Assembly (NCBI GenBank): GCA_003978105.1
Contig: QOAO01000016.1
Coordinates: forward strand, 1-35,184
Length of the DNA: 35,184 nt
Source of the DNA: Thermovibrio sp.
GTDB taxonomy: Bacteria; Aquificota; Desulfurobacteriia; Desulfurobacteriales; Desulfurobacteriaceae
Direction of reading: 5' to 3'
Part shown: one piece after another, positions 24,360 through 33,056 of the stretch
Position numbering within the stretch: the stretch's first letter is position 1
Layout: each line of letters starts with the position of its first letter
Notes under the pieces: model-generated
Databases searched by the model: none
Told to the model about the DNA's origin: nothing
What the model saw: the letters and a program-made list of their open reading frames with translations, nothing else
Position numbers and translations under genes: made by a program

Positions 24360-24452
24360 ATGGATTCAAAACTTGTTGAGCTAATTCTTATATTTATTTT
24401 AGGGCTATCTGTATCGTTGGTATTTCTATACTTTGTCATTAAGAAACTTTAA
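24360..24452 (+). CDS. 30-residue single-span membrane peptide
   Basis: A short frame of 30 codons begins at ATG 24360, with GGAG eight bases ahead, and ends at TAA 14 bases before guaA. The peptide starts MDSKLVEL, continues as one unbroken hydrophobic stretch of about 20 residues and ends FVIKKL, a good single-span topology with positive charges on the inside. The intact frame, ribosome site and membrane-like composition in a 143-base gap argue that it is translated. The function is unknown; it resembles small membrane peptides that modulate larger membrane complexes. Confidence 0.5.
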   Translation: MDSKLVELILIFILGLSVSLVFLYFVIKKL

Positions 24453-24466
24453 ATAGAGGAGAAACT

Positions 24467-26023
24467 ATGGCAGTAAAGGACATTCACGAGAGCAAAATTC
24501 TCATTTTGGATTTCGGTTCCCAATACACTCAGCTAATTGCAAGGAGGCTAAGGGAAAAGCACATCTACTGTGAGATACACCCCTACAACATCTCTGTTGA
24601 GAAAATAGAGGAGTTTAAACCAAAGGGAATCATTCTATCGGGAGGCCCTGCAAGCGTATATTCTCCCGATTCCCCGAGAATTAGCAGAAAAATTTTTGAA
24701 TTGGGAGTTCCCGTCTTAGGAATCTGCTACGGAATGCAGTTAATTACTTACCTCTTTGGCGGAAAGGTAGTAAGGGCCGAAAAGCACGAGTACGGAAGAG
24801 CGGAGCTCCAGGTACTTGATAGTTCAGACCTCTTCTACGGACTTCCTGAAAAGTTTACAGTATGGATGAGCCACGGCGATAGGGTTTTAAAGATTCCTGA
24901 GAACTTCGAACCGATAGCCAAAACTGAAAATGCTCCGTACGCAGCAATTAGGGATAAAAATAGAAATATATTTGGCGTTCAGTTCCATCCAGAGGTAAAG
25001 CACACCCAGTATGGAGACAGGATACTTGAGAACTTTGCGGTTAGAATTTGTGGCGCTGAGCAAAACTGGACGATGGAAAATTTTATTGAGTACGAGATTA
25101 GAAAGATAAGGGAAACTGTTGGGGATAAAAACGTAATATGTGCGCTCTCTGGGGGAGTTGACTCCTCAGTAGTTGCAGCACTCCTCCACAGGGCAATTGG
25201 AAATCAGCTCTACCCCATCTTTGTTGATACAGGACTCTTGAGAAAGGGGGAGAGGGAGTCTGTTGAGAGGACTTTTAAGGAAAAGTTCCACATGAAAAAC
25301 TTTAGAGTAATTGATGCATCAGATATTTTCCTTGAGAGGTTAAAGGGAGTAACAGACCCGGAGGAAAAGAGAAAGATAATAGGCCACACGTTTATAGAGG
25401 TCTTTGAAAGGGCTGCAAAGGAGATTCCAAACGCAGAGTTCCTAGCACAGGGAACGCTCTATCCCGATGTAATAGAGAGTGTTTCTGTAAAGGGTCCTTC
25501 TGCAACAATAAAGTCCCACCACAACGTTGGGGGACTTCCTGAAAGGCTTAACTTTAAGCTTATTGAGCCACTTAGAGAGCTCTTCAAGGATGAGGTAAGG
25601 GAACTTGGAAGGAAGTTGGGACTTCCAGATGAAATTATTAAGAGGCAGCCATTCCCGGGGCCCGGCCTTGCAATAAGGATTATTGGTGAGGTTAAACCTG
25701 AATACCTAAAAATCCTGAGGGAGGCCGATGCAGTTGTTTTAGAGGAGATAAAGAGAGCGGGACTTTACGACAAAATATGGCAGTCCTTTGCCGTATTCCT
25801 TCCAATTCAAACTGTTGGTGTAATGGGAGATGTTAGGACTTACGACTACGTGATTGCCGTAAGGGCTGTTGAGAGTACAGACGGAATGACTGCCGACTGG
25901 GTAAAACTTCCCTACGACCTCCTTGAGAGAATCTCAAACAGAATTATCAATGAGGTTGAGGGAGTAAACAGGGTTGTTTACGATATAACTTCAAAACCTC
26001 CAGGAACGATTGAGTGGGAGTAG
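24467..26023 (+). CDS. guaA: GMP synthase (glutamine-hydrolysing)
   Basis: This enzyme converts XMP, ATP and glutamine to GMP in the cytoplasm. At 518 residues it is full length. The N-terminal class I amidotransferase has the nucleophile Cys87 in GICYGMQL and the dyad His174/Glu176 in QFHPEVKHT. The ATP pyrophosphatase domain has the P-loop ALSGGVDSS at 226-234. The C-terminal dimerisation domain includes [13 protein letters not shown] and ends in KPPGTIEWE, the usual terminus. The ATG follows AGAGGAGAAACT. It leads a three-gene set with nadA (two-base gap) and a small membrane protein. Confidence 0.98.
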   Translation: MAVKDIHESKILILDFGSQYTQLIARRLREKHIYCEIHPYNISVEKIEEFKPKGIILSGGPASVYSPDSPRISRKIFELGVPVLGICYGMQLITYLFGGKVVRAEKHEYGRAELQVLDSSDLFYGLPEKFTVWMSHGDRVLKIPENFEPIAKTENAPYAAIRDKNRNIFGVQFHPEVKHTQYGDRILENFAVRICGAEQNWTMENFIEYEIRKIRETVGDKNVICALSGGVDSSVVAALLHRAIGNQLYPIFVDTGLLRKGERESVERTFKEKFHMKNFRVIDASDIFLERLKGVTDPEEKRKIIGHTFIEVFERAAKEIPNAEFLAQGTLYPDVIESVSVKGPSATIKSHHNVGGLPERLNFKLIEPLRELFKDEVRELGRKLGLPDEIIKRQPFPGPGLAIRIIGEVKPEYLKILREADAVVLEEIKRAGLYDKIWQSFAVFLPIQTVGVMGDVRTYDYVIAVRAVESTDGMTADWVKLPYDLLERISNRIINEVEGVNRVVYDITSKPPGTIEWE

Positions 26024-26025
26024 AG

Positions 26026-26928
26026 ATGGAGTTTGTTGCACAGATAGAGAAGTTAAAGAGGGAGAAAAACGCGGTTATCTTAGCCCACTACTACGTTGAT
26101 GGCCTCATTCAGGACGTTGCAGATTTCGTTGGTGACTCCTTGGAACTTGCAAGGAAGGCAAGGGAAGTTGACTGTGAAATAATTGTTTTTTGCGGTGTTT
26201 ACTTTATGGCGGAAACGGCAAAGGTCTTAAATCCTGAGAAAAAGGTTCTAATTCCCTACTACAAGGCCGGCTGCTTAATGGCGGATATGGCAATTGTTGA
26301 GGAAATTGAGGAGTTTAAAAGGAAGAATCCTGAATACGCAGTAGTTACTTACGTTAACAGCTCTGTGGATGTTAAGGCAGTTTCAGACATCTGCTGTACT
26401 TCTGCAAATGCAGTTAAAGTGGTTGAGGGCTTGGAGAACGAGAAAATCCTGTTTGTTCCCGATAAAAACCTTGGAAGTTACGTTGCTGAAAAGGTTAAGG
26501 GTAAAGAAATAAGGGTCTGGAACGGCTACTGTCCGGTTCACCAGAAGTTGACAGTAGAGGATGTAAGGAGGAGAAAAGAGGAAAATCCCGGAGCCCCCTT
26601 AGTAGTCCACCCCGAGTGTAGAAAGGAAGTAAGGGATTTTGCAGACTTCATTGGAAGTACGTCACAAATTGTAAGGTTTGTAAAGGAGACGAGTGCTAAA
26701 AAGGTAATTGTTGGAACGGAAAGGGGAACGATTCACCAGCTTAAAAAGCTCAGACCTGACGTTGAGTTTATACCTGCCTACAGTGAGTTTATCTGCGACC
26801 AGATGAAGATGATAACTCCGGAGAGGTTGTTGAAAGCCCTTGAAAGGGAAAAGTTTGAGGTTTCTGTTGATCCAGAAGTTGCAAAGAGAGCAGAGGGAGC
26901 TCTCCTCAGAATGCTGGAGGTTAAATAA
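26026..26928 (+). CDS. nadA: Quinolinate synthase NadA
   Basis: This enzyme condenses iminoaspartate with dihydroxyacetone phosphate to quinolinate in NAD synthesis, using a 4Fe-4S cluster. The 300-residue protein begins at ATG 26026; the GTG at 26014 would lie inside guaA. The cluster ligands appear as Cys83 (AGCLMADMA), Cys169 (NGYCPVH) and Cys257 (SEFICDQMK). Other signatures are HYYVDGLIQDVADFVGDSLELA near 21-42, TYVNSS near 108-113, and HPEC near 195. The stop overlaps the next ATG as TAATG. A nadB gene is not present here. Confidence 0.97.
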   Translation: MEFVAQIEKLKREKNAVILAHYYVDGLIQDVADFVGDSLELARKAREVDCEIIVFCGVYFMAETAKVLNPEKKVLIPYYKAGCLMADMAIVEEIEEFKRKNPEYAVVTYVNSSVDVKAVSDICCTSANAVKVVEGLENEKILFVPDKNLGSYVAEKVKGKEIRVWNGYCPVHQKLTVEDVRRRKEENPGAPLVVHPECRKEVRDFADFIGSTSQIVRFVKETSAKKVIVGTERGTIHQLKKLRPDVEFIPAYSEFICDQMKMITPERLLKALEREKFEVSVDPEVAKRAEGALLRMLEVK

Positions 26929-27383
26929 TGGAAAAGAGATTAGAATTTAAGCAGGACTTAATCTTCTTTGCTATTCCCCTAACCTTTGATTTACTGTTTT
27001 TGGTTGGAGCTCTCTTTCTCTCATTTCCATTTAACCTAATATTAGGACTGGTTGCAATTATCTTTGCCGGAGTTGTTGTTTGGCAGTCAAGGCCTTTTCT
27101 GAAAAATTACGAGCTTACTCTAACTTCCAAGTTTTTAGAGGTTAGAGACTTTAGGAGGAATCTAGTAAGAAAAATTGAGTGGAGTAAAGTAGAAGCCGCA
27201 GCTGCTGGGTACAAAAAGAGCTGGCTCCTCTACACCTACAGCTTTTACTTTAGAGTAAAGGGAGACGAGGATTTGCTTTTTGGACTTATAACAAGACGGG
27301 AGGGACTAACCTCAAAGTTTCAGCAGTTCATGAAGGTATTTGTTAGAAAGAGAATCCCCGTTCAAGTTGTGAAGGGAAAATAG
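26928..27383 (+). CDS. Small membrane protein with two N-terminal spans
   Basis: A 151-residue protein of unknown function. Two hydrophobic spans at about 11-31 and 35-47 form a hairpin, followed by a soluble, beta-rich region (YELTLTSKFLEVRDFRRNLVRKIEWSKVEAA and FYFRVKGDEDLLFGL), which resembles a bacterial PH-like domain behind a membrane hairpin. It is translationally coupled to nadA through TAATG. No catalytic motif is seen. Confidence 0.75.
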   Translation: MEKRLEFKQDLIFFAIPLTFDLLFLVGALFLSFPFNLILGLVAIIFAGVVVWQSRPFLKNYELTLTSKFLEVRDFRRNLVRKIEWSKVEAAAAGYKKSWLLYTYSFYFRVKGDEDLLFGLITRREGLTSKFQQFMKVFVRKRIPVQVVKGK

Positions 27384-27425
27384 AACGGGAAAAAGGGTTG
27401 TGATGTTGGAAACTTAGAAAAATGC

Positions 27426-27605
27426 ATGGAGCTGAAAAATTTTAAATTAATTAATGTCTTCAAAATAAATGATAGCTACATAATCGGAATCTACAAAAGG
27501 GCATTAAGTGGTCACGATATAGTTAATGGAAATTTTAAACATACGAGCATCATACAATCTTATTTGCCTTTCTTACATATCAATTTTACAGAAAATAAAA
27601 TGTAA
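27426..27605 (+). CDS. Possible small ORF of 59 codons, AT-rich, doubtful
   Basis: The gap 27384-27616 has one open frame of note. It begins at ATG 27426 and runs 59 codons, ending NFTENKM. The same frame is open back to the TAG that ends the preceding membrane-protein gene, so it may be a 3' remnant of a once longer gene or a chance frame. It starts MELKNFKLINVFKIND and is rich in Asn, Ile and Lys, unlike its neighbours. No good ribosome site precedes the ATG, and I recognise no family. Confidence 0.25.
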   Translation: MELKNFKLINVFKINDSYIIGIYKRALSGHDIVNGNFKHTSIIQSYLPFLHINFTENKM

Positions 27606-27616
27606 AATAACGAAAT

Positions 27617-28261
27617 TTAGTTAACTAAATGAAATATTCTGTTAAATCTCGGAAGGTGTTTGTGTGAATCCCAGGAGAAAAATATGATTCTTGCAATTCC
27701 TACAATTTTACTTCTATCAACGAAGCCCCAGTATCTACTATCATAACTGTTGTTTCTGTTATCACCCATCATGAAGTACTTGTTCTTGGGAACTACGAAA
27801 ACCTGAGTATTGTCTCCCTGAATACCGGTTTTCAGTATAAAGTGCCTCTTCTCACCACCTTCCTTGCGTGGTAAGTATTCGTAGTAGAGTTTACCTGTAA
27901 ACTTTCGTCCCTTTTCCCAGTAGGAAAATTTGCCTACAGGTTGATACTTACATGGCTTGCCGTTAATGTAGAGTTTCCCATCAATAACCTGGATTTTATC
28001 CCCCGGAACACCGATTATTCTCTTAATGTAGTAAACATCCTCGTTCAAAGGAAAGTGGAAAACAACTACATCTCCCCTATCGGGCTCCCTGAAGTGGTAA
28101 GTAATCTTATCCACCAGAATAAAGTCGCCTACAAGCAAAGTTGGAATCATTGAACCGGACGGTATGTGAAAGGACTGAACTATGAAAGTTCTTATAATTA
28201 AAGCAAGAATTAAAGCAACTACAAGGGATTTTAGGTTTTCTAAAATCTTATTTTCCTTCAT
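27617..28261 (-). CDS. lepB: Signal peptidase I
   Basis: This membrane protease removes signal peptides from exported proteins. The 214-residue protein has an N-terminal span at about 12-29, the catalytic serine in IPSGSMIPTLLVGDF (Ser37), the catalytic lysine in VYYIKRIIGVPGD (Lys80), and box E as MMGDNRNNSYDSRYWG. It has a single transmembrane anchor, with the active-site domain outside. I choose the ATG at 28261, preceded by TGGAGCAGGAT, over a TTG at 28279, because the TATAAT at 28291-28296 would start transcription close to that TTG. It diverges from an unknown gene. No terminator hairpin is evident. Confidence 0.96.
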   Translation of the reverse strand: MKENKILENLKSLVVALILALIIRTFIVQSFHIPSGSMIPTLLVGDFILVDKITYHFREPDRGDVVVFHFPLNEDVYYIKRIIGVPGDKIQVIDGKLYINGKPCKYQPVGKFSYWEKGRKFTGKLYYEYLPRKEGGEKRHFILKTGIQGDNTQVFVVPKNKYFMMGDNRNNSYDSRYWGFVDRSKIVGIARIIFFSWDSHKHLPRFNRIFHLVN

Positions 28262-28290
28262 ATCCTGCTCCAGGTGCAAAATTTTCTGGA

Positions 28291-28296
28291 ATTATA
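28291..28296 (-). promoter_or_regulatory. Candidate -10 box of lepB
   Basis: On the minus strand a perfect TATAAT lies at 28296-28291, 30-35 bases before the lepB ATG. No good -35 is seen 17 bases upstream. It supports the ATG at 28261 rather than the upstream TTG as the lepB start. Confidence 0.45.
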
Positions 28297-28314
28297 CTCC
28301 CATGGAGGAATAGG

Positions 28315-28728
28315 TTGCTCGGTCAAATCGCTCAAATATTGATTAGAACGGGAAGGAGTAAGAAACTGATAACCTACGGTAAACTGTCTGAGGGAATCAA
28401 CTTCCAATTTGGAAGGTACATAGTTCATCCCATTTCTGTTTCAAGATACATCAGACAAGTCTGTTATGAGTTCTATGAAAACTTTGGTGTATTTCCTGGT
28501 TCGGTAGTAGTAAGTAAGTCTACGGGGATACCGTCAGAAGGCTATTTTTCATTTATAGAGAATTTTGGATTTAAGAGCTCCAACAGAAAAACTCTGTGGT
28601 TAGAACTCCTAAACCAATTCTACAGGTTCTGCGAGGTGATGGATGGGAATACTTCTTTTCCTGATTCTCTTTTTAATTCTCGTTCTCCTTGTTTTTCCGT
28701 CGATACAGAGGGGAAGAAAAGGAAATGA
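28315..28728 (+). CDS. Unknown small protein
   Basis: An unrecognised protein of 137 residues. The main part is a compact helical domain with LITYGKLSEGINFQFGR, VHPISVSRYIRQVCYEF and a motif SVVVSKSTGIPSEGYFSF near 60-78, which looks like a conserved module (I recall similar NK-x-TG-x-PG-x-GF stretches in hypothetical proteins). The last 30 residues overlap the next gene in another frame and are probably dispensable. The start is TTG at 28315, with GGAGGAATAGG just upstream; the ATG at 28302 is closed by a stop within four codons. It lies opposite lepB across a 53-base gap. No function is proposed. Confidence 0.65.
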   Translation: MLGQIAQILIRTGRSKKLITYGKLSEGINFQFGRYIVHPISVSRYIRQVCYEFYENFGVFPGSVVVSKSTGIPSEGYFSFIENFGFKSSNRKTLWLELLNQFYRFCEVMDGNTSFPDSLFNSRSPCFSVDTEGKKRK

Positions 28729-29170
28729 ACAGAGCATTGAAATTAAGGGGTTAGACGGAACAACGGTTCTGCTTTCCGAAGACGGAGTATCCATTTTTAG
28801 AGAAGGAGAATTTAAATTCTGGAGGAAAGAAGAGATAAAGGAGCTCTTCTTCAAAAAGGAAACTGATAGTACCTACATTTTGAAATTGAGAACCTCAAAC
28901 TCCTACTACGAAATTCCTGTAAGGAAGGAGGAACTCTCGAAGTTATTTGTAAGAGGAGAAGGATACTCAGAACTCTCCATTCCCTGGCTTCCAGTAGTAC
29001 TCGGAACGGCATCTTCACTCATCCTGGCGGAGATTTTATCCTCTGAAATCTCCCAATTCCCTCACAGCAATAAATCGGACAATAAATTAGATACCAGTGA
29101 AAATGAACACCCGCAGGAGGACGATTTTATTGAGGATGACCAATTCTTTGACGACTTCAACGATTTTTAA
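28643..29170 (+). CDS. Unknown membrane protein with acidic C-terminal tail
   Basis: A 175-residue protein. An N-terminal hydrophobic span (residues 2-18) is followed by a beta-rich soluble region with SIEIKGLDGTTVLLSEDGVS and FKFWRKEEIKELFF, then a second hydrophobic stretch near 113-131 (WLPVVLGTASSLILAEIL). The tail from about 140 is strongly acidic and ends DDFNDF. The ATG at 28643 has GAGGTGATGG ahead. It overlaps the previous gene by 86 bases and the following radical SAM gene by about 40. I recognise no family. Anchoring to the membrane with an acidic cytoplasmic tail is a reasonable picture, but a role cannot be given. Confidence 0.65.
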   Translation: MGILLFLILFLILVLLVFPSIQRGRKGNEQSIEIKGLDGTTVLLSEDGVSIFREGEFKFWRKEEIKELFFKKETDSTYILKLRTSNSYYEIPVRKEELSKLFVRGEGYSELSIPWLPVVLGTASSLILAEILSSEISQFPHSNKSDNKLDTSENEHPQEDDFIEDDQFFDDFNDF

Positions 29171-31553
29171 CAGCGAAGATTTAAGGGAGCTCTACTCAGT
29201 AAAAAAACCTGCAGTTTACCTACCCTTAGAGTTAAACATGGGAGCTCCTTCCTTTGAAGAGAGGGAGGTAAGGTTCGTCCTTTCCTACCCCGACCTTTAT
29301 GAGGTTGGAACTTCCCACATAGGAGGAAAGATTCTCTACTACATAATCAACAACTTAACAGATTTTGCCCTTATGCACAGGGCCTACCTTCCAAGGCCCG
29401 ACATGCAGGAGTTTATGATAAGGAGGGGAATCCCTCTCTTCACCATTGAGGGACAGAGACCTGTAAGGGATTACGACCTGTGGGGACTCTCATTCTCATC
29501 TGAGCTTACATACACGAATGCACTTCAAATGATGAAGCTTGCAGGAATTCCTCTCTTAAGGGAGGAAAGGGATAGTTTAGAGAACGTTCCGATAGTTTTT
29601 GCAGGAGGTCCCTGCGTCTACAACCCTATTCCACTATCCCCATTCATCGATTTCTTCTCAATCGGAGATGGAGAGGAGACGTTAGTTAAAGTAGCGGGGG
29701 TTTTCAGAGAAGTAAAGCGAGAGGGAGGGAAAAAGGAGGACTTCCTTAGGGAGATAAGAAACATTGAGGGAGTTTGGGTTCCAAAGTTTGGTAGGTATCC
29801 CGTAAAAAAGGCGGTATTTACTGGCGTTTCTAAGGGCTTTTTCCCAACCTCCCCTCCAGTTCCCGTAGTTGAAACGAGCCAGGACAGAATATCGATTGAA
29901 GCTGCGAGGGGCTGTTTAAGGGGATGCAGGTTCTGTCAGGCTGGATACATATACAGGCCTTACAGAGAAAGGGATGAAAACTCAGTAAAAGAGCTTTTAG
30001 TAAAAACCTACAGAAATACAGGATACGAGGAGGCATCCCTTAGTGCACTCTCAATATCCGACCACAGCCGTTTCAATCAACTTGTTCCAAAGGTAATGGA
30101 GGTCTGCTACAGGGAAGTGATTTCCCTTTCACTCCCATCGATGAGAGTTAAGGGGTTCAATCCAGATTTGGCCTCTCAGATTATGCAGGTTAAAAAGACA
30201 GGTTTTACATTGGCCCCGGAGGTTGGCTCAGACAGGCTGAGGAGAATAATAAACAAGGATTTGACAAACGAAGACCTCTTTAGGGCAGTTGAAGGGCTCT
30301 TTTCAAGGGGATGGAACAGAATTAAGCTTTACTTTATGATAGGTCTTCCCTTTGAAAAGGAAGAGGACATTGAAGCTTTGGTGGATATGCTCTGGCAGGT
30401 CTACAGGATAGGGAGAAAGTACAGAGGAAAAAAACACTTGGCAGGCGGCATCTCCATTTTTGTTCCAAAACCCTTTACTCCCTTTCAGTGGGAGCCATTT
30501 GTAGATAGAGATGAGGTAAGGGAAAAGGTTGAACTTATTAAGAAAAAGTCACCAAAACAGTTCAAGCTTAGGTTTCATGACTACAGGCAGTCCATTATAG
30601 AGGCTCTCTTAACAAGAGGAGGGAAAAGTGTAGGGGATATCCTCCTTAAGGTCCACAAGGAAGGAGCACAGCTTGACGAGTGGAAGGAGTACTTTGACTG
30701 GGAGAAGTGGGAAAGGGCATTTGAAAAAAGTGGTATCGATTTAGAAAGGGAGATCGGAGGAAGGGAAACTGAGGAGGAGCTCCCCTGGGACTTTATAGAG
30801 GGAGTTGTAACGAAGGAATTTCTCCTCAGGGAGTTAGAAAAGGCAAGGAAGGAGGAGTGGACCCCAGACTGTAGAATTGTAGGTTGTCATGCCTGTGGAG
30901 CCTGTACTCCTGAGCAAATTAGGGATTTAAAAAACTACCCCATTCCTGAAAAGATTGAGTTTTCTGTCCCTCCTAAACCAAAGAGAGAGTTTCCATTAAA
31001 GAGGAAAGTGGCCCTTATTTTCGAAAAGGTTGGCCCGGCAAAGTACCTGTCTCTTTTAGATCTAACAAGGGCCTTTACAAGAACTTTCAGAAGGTTTGGA
31101 GTTCCACTTAGGTACTCTCAGGGTTTCAACCCCCATCCACGGATGAACATCCTCTTTGGCCTTCCTGTAGGAGTTGAGGGGTTAGGAGAAATTGTTGAGG
31201 TGGAACTATCGCATGAAAGTTATAACTTTGATGAATTCTTAGAGAAGTCAAGGCATTTTCTACCGGAGGGACTAAGGTTTAAAAGGTGGGTAGATGTTGA
31301 ACCTAAAGGAACAATTTCAAGTTCTATTAATGAGATTACATACAGGATAAAACCCTACAATGATTATAAAATTGATAATCTAAAAATTGGAAGTCTGTCA
31401 GAACACATCAAAGAGTTAATTGAATCTGAAGGAGAAATTGTTGTTACCTTAAAAGTAACAAACGGTAAAACGGCGAACATAAAGGAAATTTTGAGCTATC
31501 TGGAGGTTGATTTAAGCAGTGCAGAGGTTGTTAGAGAAGAACTTTTCAAATAA
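29130..31553 (+). CDS. Radical SAM protein (TIGR03960-like) fused to DUF2344 domain
   Basis: An iron-sulfur SAM-radical enzyme of the B12-binding/TIGR03960 type. The N-terminal part resembles a cobalamin-binding domain (VLSYPDLYEVGTSHIGGKI, LWGLSFSSELTYTNAL, FAGGPCVYNP). The cluster motif is Cys262-x3-Cys266-x2-Cys269 in ARGCLRGCRFC, followed by LAPEVGSDRLRRIIN. A CHACGACT segment lies near residue 590. The C-terminal DUF2344 domain begins near 624 (KRKVALIFEKVGPAKYLSLLDL). In many bacteria these two are separate genes beside RNase G. I start at TTG 29130 with AGGAGG nine bases ahead; ATG 29136 is also possible. A GTG at 29097 would overlap the previous gene more. Its substrate is unknown. 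Confidence 0.88.
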   Translation: MRMTNSLTTSTIFNSEDLRELYSVKKPAVYLPLELNMGAPSFEEREVRFVLSYPDLYEVGTSHIGGKILYYIINNLTDFALMHRAYLPRPDMQEFMIRRGIPLFTIEGQRPVRDYDLWGLSFSSELTYTNALQMMKLAGIPLLREERDSLENVPIVFAGGPCVYNPIPLSPFIDFFSIGDGEETLVKVAGVFREVKREGGKKEDFLREIRNIEGVWVPKFGRYPVKKAVFTGVSKGFFPTSPPVPVVETSQDRISIEAARGCLRGCRFCQAGYIYRPYRERDENSVKELLVKTYRNTGYEEASLSALSISDHSRFNQLVPKVMEVCYREVISLSLPSMRVKGFNPDLASQIMQVKKTGFTLAPEVGSDRLRRIINKDLTNEDLFRAVEGLFSRGWNRIKLYFMIGLPFEKEEDIEALVDMLWQVYRIGRKYRGKKHLAGGISIFVPKPFTPFQWEPFVDRDEVREKVELIKKKSPKQFKLRFHDYRQSIIEALLTRGGKSVGDILLKVHKEGAQLDEWKEYFDWEKWERAFEKSGIDLEREIGGRETEEELPWDFIEGVVTKEFLLRELEKARKEEWTPDCRIVGCHACGACTPEQIRDLKNYPIPEKIEFSVPPKPKREFPLKRKVALIFEKVGPAKYLSLLDLTRAFTRTFRRFGVPLRYSQGFNPHPRMNILFGLPVGVEGLGEIVEVELSHESYNFDEFLEKSRHFLPEGLRFKRWVDVEPKGTISSSINEITYRIKPYNDYKIDNLKIGSLSEHIKELIESEGEIVVTLKVTNGKTANIKEILSYLEVDLSSAEVVREELFK

Positions 31554-33030
31554 AAAACAGATTTTAATAAATGCTCTCACAAAAGAGGTAAGAATCGCAG
31601 TATTGGAGGACGGGGAGTTAGTCGAGTTCTACGTTGAGAGAAAGGGAAAGAGGGGAATAGTTGGAAACATCTACAAAGGCAGAGTCTTAAAAATTGTTCC
31701 TGCCGTTCAAGCTGCCTTTGTTGAAATAGGAGTTGGGAAAAAGGCTTTTCTCTACGTAAGGGATGCTATAAACATTGAGTTTGATGAGGATGAATTCTTT
31801 GAGGAGGAGACGGTTGATATAGAGCTCCCCCCCATTGAGGAGGTTCTGTCAGAGGGTCAGGAGATTTTAGTTCAGGTTTCCAAGGAACCCATTGGAACAA
31901 AGGGGCCAAGAGTAACAACCAACTTAACAATTCCGGGGCACTACTTGGTTCTCCTTCCGACGGTTAACAGGGTAGGAATTTCAAGGAGAATCTCCGATGA
32001 AGAGGAGAGAAAGAGATTAAAGGAGATTGCCCACAGAATAAAGCCGGAAAATTACGGAATAATAGTAAGAACTGCAGCAGAAGGGGCGTCTGAGGAGGAG
32101 CTTAAAAAGGACCTCCTTTATCTGTTAAAGGTATGGGAGGGTCTGTTAGAAAAAGCTGAGAAAAAGCCCCCTCCATCCTGTCTCTACCAGGATTTAGATA
32201 TAGTTCCTAAAACACTGAGGGACTTGCTTACCGAGGATATATCCGAAGTTCTTATTGATTCACAGTTGGAGTACGAAAGGGCTGTTTCCTTTGCAAAAGC
32301 CTTCATCCCTAAACTTGCAGGGAGGATAAAACTCTATAAAGGAGAGATTCCCCTCTTTGAAAAGTTTCACATAGAAAACTCGATAGGGAAAGCATTATCA
32401 AGAAAGGTGTACCTTTCAGGAGGAGGATACATTGTAATCGATGAAACAGAGGCCTTAGTTTCAATAGATGTTAACAGCGGTAAATTTAAAAAGGCAAAAA
32501 CCTTAGAGGAAACAGCCTTAGACGTTAACCTGAGGGCAGCAAAGGAGATTGCGAGACAGCTCAGATTGAGGGACATTGGAGGAATAGTAGTTATTGACTT
32601 TATAGATATGAAGAGTGAGGAAAACAAAAAGCTTCTCCTTGAAACGTTGGAAAATGAGCTCAAGAAGGACAGGGCAAGAACAAAAATTGTGAGCATGTCA
32701 GACTTAGGCCTCGTTGAAATGACGAGGAAGCGGGTAAAAATGAGTCTGGGAAAAACTCTTACCACTACATGCCCCTATTGTGAGGGAAAGGGTAGAGTGA
32801 AATCCCCTGAAACTGTAGCCTTTGAGGTGGAGAGAGAGGTCCTATCCCTTCTAAAGAGAAAGAGCAACATTAATCTGATAAGAATTTACGTTCATCCCTC
32901 AGTTTCTGAAAAATTGGAGAACGATGAGAAGGAAATATTTGACAAAATTTCAGAAACCTTTGGAGTTGAAATGAGAATAGTACCTGTAGAGAGTTATCAC
33001 ATTGAGAAGTTTACAGTTGCCCACTGCTGA
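31519..33030 (+). CDS. rng: Ribonuclease G (RNase E/G family)
   Basis: This endoribonuclease trims 16S and 5S rRNA precursors and starts mRNA decay. The 503-residue protein matches the short RNase G form: an N-terminal S1-like domain (GNIYKGRVLKIVPAVQAAFVEIG), the DNase I-like catalytic domain with metal aspartates in SIDVNSGK (Asp317) and VVIDFIDM (Asp360), and the zinc-link CPYCEGKG near 417-424. The end lacks the long RNase E scaffold. The start is GTG at 31519, 12 bases after GGAGG, overlapping the radical SAM gene by 35 bases. The order radical SAM/DUF2344 then RNase G is common in bacteria, suggesting linked rRNA maturation. Confidence 0.95.
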   Translation: MQRLLEKNFSNKKQILINALTKEVRIAVLEDGELVEFYVERKGKRGIVGNIYKGRVLKIVPAVQAAFVEIGVGKKAFLYVRDAINIEFDEDEFFEEETVDIELPPIEEVLSEGQEILVQVSKEPIGTKGPRVTTNLTIPGHYLVLLPTVNRVGISRRISDEEERKRLKEIAHRIKPENYGIIVRTAAEGASEEELKKDLLYLLKVWEGLLEKAEKKPPPSCLYQDLDIVPKTLRDLLTEDISEVLIDSQLEYERAVSFAKAFIPKLAGRIKLYKGEIPLFEKFHIENSIGKALSRKVYLSGGGYIVIDETEALVSIDVNSGKFKKAKTLEETALDVNLRAAKEIARQLRLRDIGGIVVIDFIDMKSEENKKLLLETLENELKKDRARTKIVSMSDLGLVEMTRKRVKMSLGKTLTTTCPYCEGKGRVKSPETVAFEVEREVLSLLKRKSNINLIRIYVHPSVSEKLENDEKEIFDKISETFGVEMRIVPVESYHIEKFTVAHC

Positions 33031-33056
33031 TATAATTCAGAGGGAGGAGTTTAAGT

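Noticed and set aside
27615..27630. 16-bp palindrome ATTTAGTTAACTAAAT over the lepB stop codon
   Set aside because: It is AT-rich with no loop or T run; it is not a convincing terminator or operator.
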